NCBI GenBank assembly: GCA_028829895.1
Contig: CM054177.1
Location: forward strand, 38,532,564-38,596,563
Length of the DNA: 64,000 nucleotides
Reading direction: 5' to 3'
DNA from: Sinotaia quadrata
Lineage: Eukaryota > Mollusca > Gastropoda > Architaenioglossa > Viviparidae
Position numbers and translations under genes: made by a program. Numbering within the stretch: position 1 is the first letter of the stretch; the number at the start of each line of letters is the position of its first letter. Positions 11,012 to 24,440 of the stretch are shown piece after piece. The notes beneath the pieces are model-generated. The model saw only the letters and a list, made by a program, of their open reading frames with translations, had not been told where the DNA came from and searched no databases.

Positions 11012-11744
11012 AGTATGCTAACATATTAATCAGCATCCCACTAACATTGTTTATTCCCACTACTAACTTTGTACTAAAAATACTAACTAGAATAGAATGT
11101 TAATGTATTAATCAGCATGCCACTAACATTGTTTACTCCCACTACTAACTTTGTACTAAAAATACTAACTAGAATAGAATGTTAATGTATTAATCAGCAT
11201 GCCACTAACATTATTTACTCCCACTACTAACTTTGTACTAAAAATACTAACTAGAATAGAATGTTAATGTATTAATCAGCATGCCACTAACATTGTTTAT
11301 TCCCACTACTAACTTTGTACTAAAAATACTAACTAGAATAGAATGTTAATGTATTAATCAGCATGCCACTAACATTGTTTACTCCCACTACTAACTTTGT
11401 ACTAAAAATACTAACTAGAATAGAATGTTAATGTATTAATCAGCATGCCACTAACATTGTTTATTCCCACTACTAACTTTGTACTTAAAATACTAACTAG
11501 AATAGAATGTTAATGTATTAATCAGCATGCCACTAACATTGTTTATTCCCACTACTAACTTTGTACTTAAAATACTAACTAGAATAGAATGTTAATGTAT
11601 TAATCAGCATGCCACTAACATTGTTTACTCCCACTACTAACTTTGTACTAAAAATACTAACTAGAATAGAATGTTAATGTATTAATCAGCATGCCACTAA
11701 CATTGTTTATTCCCACTACTAACATTGTACTAAAAATACTAACT
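11012..11744. repeat. Homogeneous 82-bp tandem array, nine copies
   Basis: ATCAGCATGCC recurs at 11029, 11111, 11193, 11275, 11357, 11439, 11521, 11603 and 11685, a strict 82-bp period. Units also hold ACTAGAATAGAATGTTAATG and CCCACTACTAACTTTGTAC. Copies differ by only a few bases. Confidence 0.97.
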
Positions 11745-11929
11745 AGGAAAATAGGACATGCTGCCATTTAATTGTAAATATGGTGAGCAGATTTAAGCTC
11801 AAAGCAGTGATTCAATCTTGTGCAAAATGTATGCCATCATATGATGGTTGCATTTATGCATTTTCCCAGATGGATGATGCTGCACAATTTTTAGTAGTAA
11901 GCTTGACAAGCATGGAGTGCACGTGGAGC

Positions 11930-12180
11930 ATGGAGTGACTGAGGAGTGTGTGTAGTGCATATGGAACATGCAGTATATGTATATGTGGTAGTAAGTGTAT
12001 AATTTGTGTGTGTGTGTCTCTGTGATGACAACTGTGTATATGTATGTGCTTGTATTTTGTATCATTAGTTTGTGTCTCTGTAGCAATATGTGTGTATGTG
12101 TTTGGTATCAGTAGTATGTGTATATGTGCATGTGTGTACACATTTTATATCAGTAGTATTTATGTATATGTGGTAGTAAA
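11930..12180. repeat. GT-rich degenerate low-complexity tract
   Basis: Irregular TGTGTATATGTG and GGTAGTAAGTGTAT motifs. The minus-strand open frames 12141-11799 come from this low-complexity sequence. Confidence 0.7.
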
Positions 12181-13194
12181 TAGTTCTTAGCTTTCTGCCC
12201 TCTAGACCAAGACTAGCTTTGTGCCAGTAAAGTAGTTTCATTTACTGTGGGGAAAGGTTTGTTTGCATTTTCATGTTTTAATCTGTATAGTTGGTTTATT
12301 TCACTGAAAGTAATTTCATCTTGATATTTTCATGGTACCACTTTGCCATGGTGTCCAGAATTGTGTTCTCACTATCCTTATGGATACAGCTGTTGAAAAA
12401 GATGCAAATAAGAAATTATTTTTCATTTTGGTTTGTAATTATTAGATTATTTAAACAAGCATTTTTATTTGCATAATTATTTTTTCTCATTTGAAAAGAA
12501 ATATTTGTTGTTTTTTTTTAATTTGTAGCATATTTTTAAAATTAGTAAAAGAGTATTAGTAAAAGAGAAGACAATAAAATATTTTGTATAAAAATGTAAA
12601 GATGTGATTATTTTTTAATTAAGGGAAGAACATTTAACACTTTGGTATACCAATATTTGTTGGTATTTGAAAATATTTTCCTTAAGTAAATAAAGATGTA
12701 TCCTTTACTGATGATGGCTGAAGATTGCTGGACTTGAGGAAATGGAATTGGTTGGTAAGAATTCATCCTTTCTTTATTTAATGCAAGTATGTGTGTTAAA
12801 ATATAGTTTCAATTACCTCTTTAAAAAGTGATATAAACATTTTCTTAAATAAAAGTCTTTCTTACAGTTATACATTTTATTAAAAGAAATGTTTATAGTT
12901 ATCAGTATTTATATACATGTAAATATGAGAGATTATCTTACCTTATTGATATCTACTGTAAAAGTAGTGTACATCTAGTGTAAAAGTACAGGGCAATTAG
13001 TCATTTCATGTGTTCTTTAAAAAATAGAAAGATGTTTAAAAATTCAGAAAAGTAATATTTGATTTCTTTACATATATTTAAATTTTTATTGTAAGGAGTG
13101 ATTTCTGAGAGTCTGTACTTGGTGCTTATTTCAAGTAATTTTCCTTTTCATCTTGATAATTATACAGACAAGCAATCATGATGGCAGACTTTTC
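12181..13194. other. Unique AT-rich sequence
   Basis: No gene or repeat array recognised. Confidence 0.6.
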
Positions 13195-15257
13195 ACTTTT
13201 CATCAGAAATACATTTTAAACATTCTGAAAGCAAATTATAAGTCATACAGTCAAAATTTTTGTTCATCAGAGTCCATTTGCCTGGAATTTGCTTTCTTGC
13301 AAGTTGGATGTATGGTTATTGTCATTCATGACATTCTGTGTTATTGTTAAAACTAGATATTTTGTAAATTCACTTTTCTCATTTGTATATATACTTGGAT
13401 GCATACATTCACCCATGCATAGACATACATACACACGTTAAATAACAAAGTCGTTTGCTGTAAATGAAAACACAGATATAAGAGGTAAGGTAGCTTGCAG
13501 TTCTTATCTGTTTGCTGATAAAACATTAATTAATTGAAAAGTAGCTAGAATTGAAGAGTAGCTAGACACAAATTTATTCATTAGTGTGTTACATAAAATG
13601 TGATTTAGATTTAGCACCATAATTATGCAACTTGTGTTTGGTAAAAAAACAAAATAATGCATTTGGTTTACTATGATTTTGGTTTCATAGCTGTGACACT
13701 GCCTACCATCTAATTTGACCATGCATTGGAGCCGGAGAGAAGTGATACTCAGACCCAGAATTACAAGAACCATCACATCATATAGGTTTATATCTAAAAA
13801 TTTTATATTCTGTTATATATCTGTATGTTTAAATTTTATATTGAAGTAAATATTTGATTAAAAATTAATTTCACAATAAATGGCACACTGAAATGGCAAA
13901 AAAATCCTTATTTGAATTATTTTTTCATTTTAACTATTTTTGTCTGAGTTGATCCTTTCTCCATTATTCACTCGTCTAAAATTCTTCTAATCACTAATAC
14001 AAAATGGAGTTATTTAATAATACAAAATATGTCAAAATTATAATGCTGTAATAGATTAAAATCAGATGAATGAAATGGAGTTTAATAATACTAAAAATGT
14101 GAAACCTATACTACTTTAACCAGATTAAAATCAGAAATATGAAATTGAGTGATTTAATATTTGCAAAACATGTCAAACCTATAATGCTGTAACAAATAAA
14201 CATTGTCATATTAGCTCCTGATCCAAAAGATTAAGAAATATTACCAATTTACTGTTAAGTGTCAATTTCTCATGAATAAATAATATTATTTTACTGAATG
14301 AATACATAGTCCATTTTTACTTTAAAGAATTCAATTCCAAGAGCCTGAATGTGGGAAGAGGAGAGGAGGGAGATCAAATATTTGTCATGTGGCTTTATAT
14401 AGGTATGTTCAATGTCACCCAGGACATTTGCAATTACATTCTTTGTATCCAGACTGTAGTTTAACCTTTTTGACCATAACAACAACATCCTTTATATCAA
14501 AAGTTTAGTTTAACTTTTAGACCATCACAACATTCCTTGTATCATGATTGTACTTTAACTTTTAGATCATCACAGCAGCATTCCTTGTATTATAACAACA
14601 GCTTGTATCCAGATTGTAGTTTAACTTTAAGATCATAACAACAGCTTTACTTGTATCCAGATTGTAGTTTAACTTTAAGATCATAACAACAGTTTTCCTT
14701 GTATCCAGATTGTAGTTTAACTTTAAGATCATAACAACAGTTCCTTGTATCCAGAGTGTAGTTTAACTTTTAGATCATAAGTACATTCCTTGTATCTAGA
14801 GTGTAGTTTAATTTTTAGATCATAAGAACATTCCTTGTATCTAGAGTGTAGTTTAATTTTTAGATCATAAGAACATTCCTTGTATCCAGAGTGTAGTTTA
14901 ACTTTCAGATCATCACAACAGCATTCTTTCTTTCATTCACTGAAAGAGTGTAGTTTAACTTTCAGACTGTGACTTGCATTTTTGGCTAGATGAGAGAGAA
15001 TAGATAGTGAAACTGTTAGAACACTAAAATTTTTCACAACTATTGTACTTGCTTGAACTTAAAACTTCACACTGGTAGTCATAATTTGAATTATTCTCAG
15101 AGTTCCAAGAACTGATCATGTGACCACACTTCTTCACAGTCATCAGTGACCAACTGTTAATGGCAGGATCAAGATCTCTTCTTTTTGTTTTTCTTTTTGC
15201 TGTAACTTAAGTACTTATCTGATCTCATGCATGTTTACCCAACTGCTGGAAGATTAC
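13195..15257. repeat. Macro-repeat copy 1, about 2.05 kb
   Basis: Starts ACTTTTCATCAGAAATACAT and matches copy 2 at an offset of 2063 bp near the start and 2045 bp by about 14565. The first 1.4 kb is nearly identical to copy 2, with only scattered substitutions and small indels. The rest holds a 47-bp minisatellite and a less conserved tail. Open frames inside occur in both copies but look fortuitous. Confidence 0.92.
14475..14960. repeat. 47-bp minisatellite inside macro-repeat copy 1
   Basis: About ten degenerate units of TTCCTTGTATCCAGATTGTA, then GTTTAACTTTAAGATCATAA and CAACAG. Confidence 0.85.
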
Positions 15258-17249
15258 ACTTTTCATCAGAAATACATTTTAAACATTCTGAAAGCAAATT
15301 ATAAGTCATACAGTCAAAATTTTTGTTCATCAGAGTCCATTTGCCTGGAATTTGCTTTCTTGCAAGTTGGATGTATGGTTATTGTCATTCATGACATTCT
15401 GTGTTATTGTTAAAACTAGATATTTTGTAAATTCACTTTTCTCATTTGTTTATATACTTGGATGCATACATTCACTCATGCATAGACATACATACACACG
15501 TTAAATAACAAAGTCGTTTGCTGTAAATGAAAACACAGATATAAGAGGTAAGGTAGCTTGCAGTTCTTATCTGTTTGCTGATAAAATATTAATTAATTGA
15601 AGAGTAGCTAGACACAAATTTATTCATTAGTGTGTTACATAAAATGTGATTTAGATTTAGCACCATAATTATGTGACTTGTGTTTGGTAAAAAAAAAATA
15701 ATGCATTTGGTGTACTATGATTTTGGTTTCATAGCTGTGACACTGCCTACCATCTAATTTGACCATGCTTTGGAGCCGGAGAGAAGTGATACTCAGACCC
15801 AGAATTACAAGAACCATCACATCATATAGGTTTATATCTAAAAATTTTATATTCTGTTATATATCTGTATGTTTAAATTTTATATTGAAGTAAATATTTG
15901 ATTAAAAATTAATTTCACAATAAATGGCACACTGAAATGGCAAAAAATTCCTTATTTGAATTATTTTTTCATTTTAACTATTTTTGTCTGAGTTGATTCT
16001 TTCTCCATTATTCACTCATCTAAAATTCTTCTAATCACTAATACAAAATGGAGTTATTTAATAATACAAAATATGTCAAAATTATAATGCTGTAATAGAT
16101 TAGAATCAGATGAATGAAATGGAGTTTAATAATACTAAAAATGTGAAACCTATACTGCTTTAAAACAGATTAAAATCAGAAATATGAAATTGAGTGATTT
16201 AATATTTGCAAAACATGTCAAACCTATAATGCTGTAACAAATAAACATTGTCATATTAGCTCCTGATCTAAAAGATTAAGAAATATTACCAATTTACTGT
16301 TAAGTGTCAATTTCTCATGAATAAATAATAATAATTTACTGAATGAATACATAGTCCATTTTTACTTTAAAGAATTCAATTCCAAGAGCCTGAATGTGGG
16401 AAGAGGAGAGGAGGGAGATCAAATATTTGTCATGAGGCTTTATATAGGTATGTTCAATGTCACCCAGGACATTTGCAATTACATTCTTTGTATCCAGACT
16501 GTAGTTTAACTTTTTTGACCATAACAACAACATCCTTTATATCAAAAGTTTAGTTTAACTTTTAGACCATCTCAACATTCCTTGTATCATGATTGTACTT
16601 TAACTTTTAGATCATCACAGCAGCATTCCTTGTATCTAGAGTGTAGTTTTGGACCATAACAACATTTCTTGTATCCAGAGTGTAGTTAACTTTTACACAA
16701 CCACAAAATCATTCTTTGTATCTAGATTGTTCTTTAACTTTTAGACCATAACAACATTCCTTGTATCCAGAATTTAGTTTAACTTTTAGACCATAACAAC
16801 ATTCTTGTGTCGAGAGTGTGGTTTAAGACCATAACTTGCATATTTGACCAAATGAGAGAGAATAGAGAGTGAAACTGTTAGACACTACATTTTTTTCAAA
16901 ACTCTTGTACTTGAATTTCTTGCTATATAGTCATATTTTTATTTGTATTAGGATTTCAAGAACTGTTCACTGACCACCTTTTCACAGTAGAAGTGAGATG
17001 TCTTCTTTTTGGTATATGCTGTAAGTACATATGTGATCTCATGTATGCATATCCAACTTTAGAAAATTGCACTCATCTTTAGACACATTTGTACACAACT
17101 GCTAGAAGCCTGCACTTATCTTCACACACATTTGTACACAACTGCTAGAAGACTGCACTTATCTTCACACTCATTTGTACACAACTGTTAGAAGATTGCA
17201 CTTATCTTCACACACATTTGTACACAACTGTTAGAAGATTGCACTCATC
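15258..17249. repeat. Macro-repeat copy 2, about 2.0 kb
   Basis: Second copy of the unit at 13195-15257, directly adjacent. Its minisatellite section (about 16500-16830) has diverged in copy number and sequence, and it carries an additional 44-bp array at its right end. Confidence 0.92.
17070..17249. repeat. 44-bp tandem array, four copies
   Basis: Units of CACTTATCTTCACACACATT, then TGTACACAACTG and TTAGAAGATTG. It lies at the junction of macro-repeat copies 2 and 3 and is not expanded in copy 1. Confidence 0.9.
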
Positions 17250-17560
17250 ATCAGACACTTTTTCAACATAATGAATGTAAAATTAAGTCATAGTTTCAAA
17301 ATTTTTTGCTTATCAGGGTCCATCTGCCTAGAATTGTTTCCTTGCATGTTTGATGTTCGGTTATTTTCAAGAGGGTTCTCATGACATTTTTCATCAGCAA
17401 GAATAGCACTGTCTCTGTAATTGTTTGTTAAAACTGTATATTTGTAAATTCATTTTATTCATGCTTCTCATTTGTTCATATTCATACATACATACATTCA
17501 CACACATAACACACACTCACTCACACACATGCATGCACACACAAAGGTATAAACACTCAC
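17250..17560. repeat. Macro-repeat copy 3, partial and diverged
   Basis: Resembles the first 300 bp of copies 1 and 2: CATCAGACACTTTTTCAACA, then CAGGGTCCATCTGCCTAGAA and GTTAAAACTGTATATTTG, then a run of CATACATACATTCACAC. More substitutions than between copies 1 and 2, so it is the older member or an eroded array edge. Confidence 0.75.
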
Positions 17561-18119
17561 ACATGGTTTGCAAATGGATGATTTAGTGTATGATTAAAGC
17601 ACTTAGAGCATTTATAAAATAAATTTGATGATGAACAAACTAACTTGCTCATGACTGAACAAACTAAAATGTCTTTTATCTTCTTGAGAATTTGGATCGT
17701 TAGCTCTCTCTCTCTGCATACTTAGAAATTATAAACTTGTCACTAACATTGCAGGAAATATTTAGTATAATTCTAAGAGTAATTTGGATTAAAGTATAAG
17801 AGGAGATATAAAATATGATAGATTTTACTTCATGCCACACATTCATCAACACTGTTAATGCAAAAATGCACTGTCGTCAACTTATTTCACTTGCTGACCT
17901 GGACTGTAGTAGTCATCAACTTATTTCGTTTGCACATCTAAATTGTTACACTGTAATCAAGATATTTTATGTATATCTCTTAAATGTAGCCTGAGTGTGA
18001 GTTTCAGTTATTTCCATATATATATATATAAACCTTTTTTTGTTTGAGATGAATAACAGATAGTAAAACCTAAAAATAACTAATTTGATATATGGTATAC
18101 ATACTTTGGAGTGTGCTGT
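17561..18119. other. Unique AT-rich spacer
   Basis: Nothing recognised apart from short CT and TA runs near 17705 and 18015. Confidence 0.6.
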
Positions 18120-18575
18120 ATATGAGTGTAACTTGGGGATAAGCAACATAATGTAGATGAGTGTAACTGGGATGTTTCTACACAGTGTACTAGTGTGACT
18201 GGTATGTTCTACACAGTGTGTATAACTATGATGTTCTACTCAGTGTATAGGAATGTAACTGGGATATTCTACACTATGTATATGAGTGTAAGTAAAATGT
18301 TCTCCTTAATATATAGGGATGTAACTGCTATGTTCTACACAATGTGTATGAGTGTAACAGAGGTTCATATCAAAGGTTAATAATTAGTGGTGTAACTGGT
18401 ATGTTCTATTTAATATATATATGAGTGTAACTTTGGTATATTCTACATAATGGAGTGTAACTGGGAAGTTCTACATAATATTTAAGGTGTAACTAGGATG
18501 TTCTACTTAATATGTATGATTGCAATTGGGATGTTCTGTGTAATATGTAGGAGTGTAACTTTGGGGTGTTCTGCA
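18120..18575. repeat. Minisatellite, about 35-45-bp unit, about eleven copies
   Basis: Degenerate units of GAGTGTAACTGGGATGTTCT and ACACAGTGTATAT. The open frame at 18195-18380 is repeat-derived. Confidence 0.88.
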
Positions 18576-18724
18576 TCCATCCTTTGCCTGAATAAGCTAC
18601 TGTAAGTATTATTTCCATTATATTTAAGGGATCACTTAAACTTGTTTATCAACACATCAAAATTTCCTTCATATTAAGAACTTCTGAATAGCTGTAGGAC
18701 ACCTTACATTTGACTGTTCACATC

Positions 18725-19085
18725 ATTCTCACTTGATACCAACACAATACTTGAGCATTTATTTAGTATCTTGACTTACTAGTGGTTATCACACTTGACA
18801 CCTACACAACACTTGAGCACATTTAGTGTCTTGACTTTGTAATGTACTAGAAGTATTCTTCTTAATTTATCTCTATCTTTTGCAGAAACTTCAGAATGAC
18901 TGGACTGTTACAGCAAGGACCATTCTTAGAGCATCCAGAGCTCATCATCATATCACCCATTGTTGTCTTCACCATTCACTGGCTACATGATCATAGGTTA
19001 TATCACTACAATGTCTTCAGCATTCACTGGCTACATGATCATGTCATCATATCACTCCAGTATTGTCTTCAGCATTCTCTGGATG
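18725..19085. repeat. Two small tandem duplications
   Basis: About two copies of CACTTGACACCTACACAACA with TTGAGCA and TAGTATCTTGACTT (18725-18845), then three copies of CATTCACTGGCTACATGATC with ATATCACT and TTGTCTTCAGC (18930-19085). Confidence 0.8.
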
Positions 19086-19089
19086 TGTG

Positions 19090-20470
19090 TTAATGTAATC
19101 AAACAAATCATCTCTTTTCTCTGACATTTTATTAAGTGCTTCTGTCAAGTTCTGTCAATTTTGTCAGGATCTCTGATAATTTGAGTATATCATAGTACAT
19201 TGTAAATTGTGTGCTATCACAACATATAAATATTCACATTCTGATTCAGTGAAAAGTTTTTTTTTTGTATTGTCCCAACTGATAAGGTGTTAAAGTTTTC
19301 TTAAAGATACAAAACTTTAATCTTGAAGCAGCCTTAAGTTTCTTCATTCTCATGAGTCACTTTTATGTACAACTCAGGATTTGCTGCTTGGCTTTCCCAT
19401 TGTCAGTATACTTTGAAAACTAAATTACATATTTGGAACCTTCACAAAAATTAATTTAATGAGAGAAAAATCTTATAAAAGTTAAATCATAAATACTGAA
19501 GATATAGTCATGGAATTTTTGGACTTGAAAATGTTAATAGAACTGTTATATATTTATGTGAATGACTAACTGATTCCTATAACTTGTACAAATAAAACTG
19601 GCAAGACGATAAAATAGTTATAATAGTCTGTAAATAATAGGAAGATTTTGTACATAAGATTAGTGACATAGTAATTAAATTAGATCATATATTGCACTTT
19701 ACAAAATTCTGAGCAGTTTAAAGTATCAAGTTAACAAATAAGGACAAAAAACAAGTCAACAATATAAAATGTTTTACAAGTACTATGTTAATTTAGTTTT
19801 TGAAGTGACAGAAATTTATCAATGCTATGAAAAACTTTCTATTATGAATCTGCTCAGAAAGTAAAGATATAAATTTTACCTGCCAACTAAAATTAAGTAT
19901 ATTAAATTTAACTGTTTGTTACTAATAACTGACAGTATTTGTCACTGATGTTTGTTACTAATAATTGACAATGCATTATGCATTTATATTAAAATTATTT
20001 GTTACATTTTATGACAAATACTAATTTTATTTTTTTACTAACTCTTAGTTGGCATGAAAAATTTATTAGTACATTATATCCACCATCCCTTATACCCTTC
20101 AAAGATGCACTGGTACATGTATTCTTAAATTCCGAGAAATATATTTTGAATCCAGATAAATAAATTTGAAACTCTGAAAATAAAAATGTTAGTTGGCAGC
20201 CTGATGCCAACAAACAGAATTATATAAAACTAGAGTATGATGTGTATATTACATGTCAATTACATGACGGGTGGAAAATTAAAATGAATGCATTGCTAGG
20301 AACATAAATGAATTTTTTTATTGGAAGGCTTGATTATAAGTGACATTGCAAGTGAAAATTTGAGCAATAATTTAGCAAATCATCTTGACTGTTGGTTGTT
20401 TTGAGAGTACTTATTTTGAAGTTGTCTCAGTTTTGTGAATGTGACAATGCAACATAAAAGCTGGCCATGT
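19090..20470. other. Unique AT-rich sequence
   Basis: No supported gene. The minus-strand frame 20213-19995 is unrecognised. Confidence 0.6.
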
Positions 20471-20475
20471 TAAAA

Positions 20476-20540
20476 CTTCCTTCCTTCCCTCCCTCCCTCT
20501 CCTTCCTTCCCCATCGCTTCACTGATTCCTTTTTTTCCTC
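20476..20540. repeat. Pyrimidine-rich CCTT microsatellite
   Basis: Imperfect CTTCCTTCCCTCC repeats. The flanks carry a 14-bp inverted pair, AAAGCTGGCCATGT near 20457 and its complement near 20593. Confidence 0.8.
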
Positions 20541-21574
20541 TCATTCCTGTGAACATGACAATGCAACATAGAGCACATGGGAGGTCATTTTATCTCACAT
20601 GGCCAGCTTTAAGATCAAGGATGCTTTAGCATTATACACAGATAGGTCTGGAAAAATATATTTATATAAAATAAAAAATAAAGGAAAGTACAGCACTAAG
20701 AGCAATCACAAATGCTTCATGGTAAAATTTAAATATTAATAGTGAGGAATATAGTATAAGTGTATTTAATTTTGCTTGGTAAATTTTTTTATAGTGTTTA
20801 AATGATTAAAAAGAGGTATTCTGTTATGTTGACAAGGTGTATTCAGGTAATTGCTATACAATTTATTTCAATCGTATGACATTACACGTTGTTTTTTTTG
20901 TTTTTTGCATGAGAAAGAAAATTTGTTTTGTGAATGCACAAATAATAATAGCTCACAGCAGAGGACACCTTAGTGAAAATACACATTGGTGGGTGGGGTG
21001 GGAGGAAGACTGTTATTGATTAATCTCTTTAAGGAAATATTTGAACATAGCTTGTGTCTTGCAAGCAAAAGAACGGTTAAGTTGCCATTTCTTTCCCTTA
21101 CCCAAACTGGTAAATGAAATGCTGGAAAACAGTTGTACAGCTACTGTATCACTGATAAGAGTAGGTCACTACCAGTATGTGATGAAATTTAAATATTAGT
21201 GGTGATGTGAGCATGGAAGATGGAAATGCATGCATTTATTTCTGCTGGGTACAGTTTATATTTAAATGTTAAAAAAATGAATGTGATGTTATATTTATTA
21301 AATGTTTTGTTTATATGCTTATAATAATACTGATGTCACACGACCAATTTTCATTCATATAAAGCATTTTTTGTTCTTATTTGTTTTGTGAGAGAAAGAT
21401 TATATGAATTGACAATGCAAAAAAAATATATATATTTAATTTTGTGTTTGTAATTTTTCATATAATATAAAGAGAAAAGAAAATAGTAGGAACAATACAA
21501 TGGAAAGGTGAATTTTGAAGTTGCAACGTGCTGAGCATTATGATTAAGATTTCAAAGAAACCCATGATTAGAAC
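20541..21574. other. Unique AT-rich sequence
   Basis: No gene or array seen. Confidence 0.6.
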
Positions 21575-21780
21575 TGATAACTCCATTACAACTAATCCTT
21601 ACCATAGCTTTGAAACCCTTGATCTGAAACATCATTATCATTATAGCTTTCCAAACCATAATCTTTAGCACTGTAGGCATTACTAATTGTAAGTTTTCAA
21701 GCTCATAATCTGTAGCACTGTTAGCATTACTAATTGTAAGCTTTCAAGCCCATAATTTATAGCAACATTAGAATCCTATG
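21575..21780 (+). repeat. Small block of the CTGTAGCACT minisatellite family
   Basis: Units of TTTCAAGCCCATAATCTGTA, then GCACTGTTAGCATTACTAAT and TGTAAGC, the same family as 22785-23345. Confidence 0.75.
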
Positions 21781-22784
21781 GTATAGGCATGTAACTTTCC
21801 TATGCCACACACCATGTACATATTGTCTGATACGGTGGTAAGCAATAGAAATCAAACTTTAGTGAAAGCTTTATCATTTAGAATCGGTCCAGCAATAGAC
21901 TTTAAATGTGGTAACAAACTATTGTGCTAAACATTTTAGCAAAGGTTAAAATATTCGATTCTTTTGATTTCCAAGGGAAAACACTAGGTGAAAGAGATGT
22001 ATATTTGTTTGAGAAACTAATCGCTTGAACCAATTAATTGACCTAATTATCGAAGGTAGACATATTCATTTTAAATTGTAAATTCGGAGCAGTTGAAGAG
22101 TTGTCATATGCTCAACCAGTAATGAACACTTTGTAAAACTACTTATTGATATTATTTTTTTTGTAAATTGTTACTTGTAAATATATTACTAAATAATAAA
22201 TTGGATCAATAACAAGAAAACAAATAGTAACTTGAAGCAAAAAGAGATTATTATTTGTAACTTCATTTCCTCAGAGAAATAATTTAACAAAATAAAACAG
22301 CTTTGTATCATTGTTAATTACTTATGTTTGTGTTAGACCAGTATATTTAAAATCTCTTTTATTCAGTGGATATAACTATTAATTTTTAATAGTGTACTAT
22401 ATATGGTGATGGAATACTTACTCTGTGTAACAAATACTGAAATAGTAACAGCAAATTGTTTATAATACATTGTATTAGAATAATATAGCAGTTATAATTA
22501 CCTTTATTTAATATTTATCGTTTATTAGATAATTAAAATTGCAATACAATTAATTGCCATAAAAATAGTGAATTGACTTTTAAAAAAACTCATTAACAGC
22601 ATCTCCGTCTAATTCTAAAGCCAATATGCTATTTTATTACCTTCATGTTTTACATTTCTTCTCATATTGTAATTTTGATCTGGCAACAAGATGCTCAGTG
22701 TAAATTAACTGCACATTTGCTGAAAGAACTGGATGATAATTGAATAGAAACAAATAGCATCCGTATAGCTTTGAAGCTCCAAAT
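21781..22784. other. Unique AT-rich sequence
   Basis: Nothing recognised. Confidence 0.6.
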
Positions 22785-23345
22785 ATGAACTTATATGAAA
22801 TATACTATATAGTCCTTACTGTAGCTAACAACCCCCTATAGCACTATTGGACTAATTCTCTCTATAGCTTTCATATTCCTTAATTTTAGCACTACTATTT
22901 ACCATAGCTTTCAAATTCCTGATATGTAGCATTTTCAAAGTTGTATATTTAAACCTATGATCTATATAGCACTAGTTCTCATTAGTCCTTACTACTGTAG
23001 CTTTAAAACTCATGATCTATAGCATTAGTCCTTACTACTATAGCTTTGAAACTCATGATCTGTAGCACTAGTTCTCATTAGTCCTTACTACTGATCTAAA
23101 ACTCATGATCTATAGCATTAGTCCTTACTACTGTAGCTTTAAAACTCGTGATCTATAACATTAGTCCTTATTACTGTAGCTTTAAAACTCATGATCTATA
23201 ACATTAGTCCTTACTACTATAGCTTTAAAACTAATGATCTGCAGCTGAGGCATCAACAATGCTATTTTTCTTAAATGGTATCAAATCCCTACATAAACTA
23301 AGAGAAAGGCTCTGGTTTTCAAATCCCTAACCTGTAGCATTAGTC
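22785..23345 (+). repeat. Minisatellite, forward block of an inverted pair
   Basis: About nine degenerate units of TAGCTTTAAAACTCATGATC, then TATAGCACTAGTCCTTACTA. The reverse complement of this unit forms the block beginning at 23460. Confidence 0.88.
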
Positions 23346-23459
23346 TTCATCATACCCCCACTAGCAAGTGGTGTGCGCTGACTGGCTGTTTGTCTAGTGA
23401 ACTTAATTTCACACACAAGCAGACAACTAAAAAAAAAGCTGCTTATGATTGCTAAAGTA

Positions 23460-23875
23460 GCATGAAAGCTGTATTATGAGGACTAGTGACACAGATTGCT
23501 GGTTGGAAACTTACAGAACTAGTATTTACATAAAATGTTTTCAATTTTAAATTGGAACTAGTTCTAGGTGCTACAAACAGAGGTTTGACAGCTATAATTC
23601 TGACAGTGCTTTGTGTTAGGTGGTTGAAAGCTATAGTGAGGAACTAGTGCTACAGATTAGGGATTAGAAAGCTGCAATTATTACAGATCAGAGATTAGAA
23701 AGTTATAACTAGTAGTACAGATCAGATTTTTCACAGCTAAAATTAGGTCAATATTACACATCATTAAGGTTGAAAGTTATAACAAGTAGTACTGGTCAGA
23801 TCTTTCACAGCTATAATTAGGTCAATATTACACAACATTAAGGTTGAAAGTTATAACTAGTAGTACCATTATGCA
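23460..23875 (-). repeat. Minisatellite, inverted block
   Basis: Units such as GAACTAGTGCTACAGATTAG followed by GGATTAGAAAGCTGCAATTA are reverse complements of the 22785-23345 unit. About 110 bp of unique sequence separate the two blocks. Confidence 0.85.
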
Positions 23876-23887
23876 TGTATAAGAAAG

Positions 23888-24235
23888 TGTCTGAAGCAAT
23901 ATTATTGAACTGAAGAACAACCGCAAGGGCAGAGCAATTCTTGCTTAATTCAGGGGCTGAGTTCGATTCATGCCAGGATGGATAGTGTGATTCTTACCCC
24001 ATTCCCAGATAAGGTTCTAGGCTTTGTATCTAGTTCATCAAATAGGACAAACAAAATTTCATTGATAAATTTTTATTTAGTTTCATTTTATGAAAATACG
24101 TCAGTTTCTTTTCACTTCTGGAAATTATTTCTCAATCGAGATAAAAGAAAATTGAACTGTGTTAGCCACATTATTGATAGTGTTCTATTGTTCTTGTACT
24201 TAATGGGCGAAGTTGAAATATATAGTACTAATTGA
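23888..24235 (+). mobile_element. Possible tRNA-derived SINE insertion
   Basis: The insert interrupts the inverted minisatellite. It contains GAGTTCGATTCATGCC (23959-23974), close to the RNA polymerase III B box GGTTCGANTCC, with GGGCAGAGCAATTCTTGC upstream in roughly the A-box position. The match is partial and no target-site duplication was confirmed. The open frame at 23978-24235 has no recognised domain. Confidence 0.3.
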
Positions 24236-24239
24236 TCAA

Positions 24240-24440
24240 AACTAGTATACAGGTCAGATCTTTCATAGCTAAAATTAGGTCAATTATATTACACATCAGG
24301 GTTTTGAAAAATAGAATTAGGACAATGCTTACAGATCTTGAGAGTTATAATTATGACACTACAACAGATCAGGGGTTTGAAAAATAGAATTATGACAATG
24401 CTTACAAATCAGGTTATAGTTATGGCTTTACTACATAAAC
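24240..24440 (-). repeat. Minisatellite, inverted block, continued
   Basis: Further units in the inverted orientation: TTTCATAGCTAAAATTAGGT, then ACAGATCAGGGGTTTGAAAA. Confidence 0.8.
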
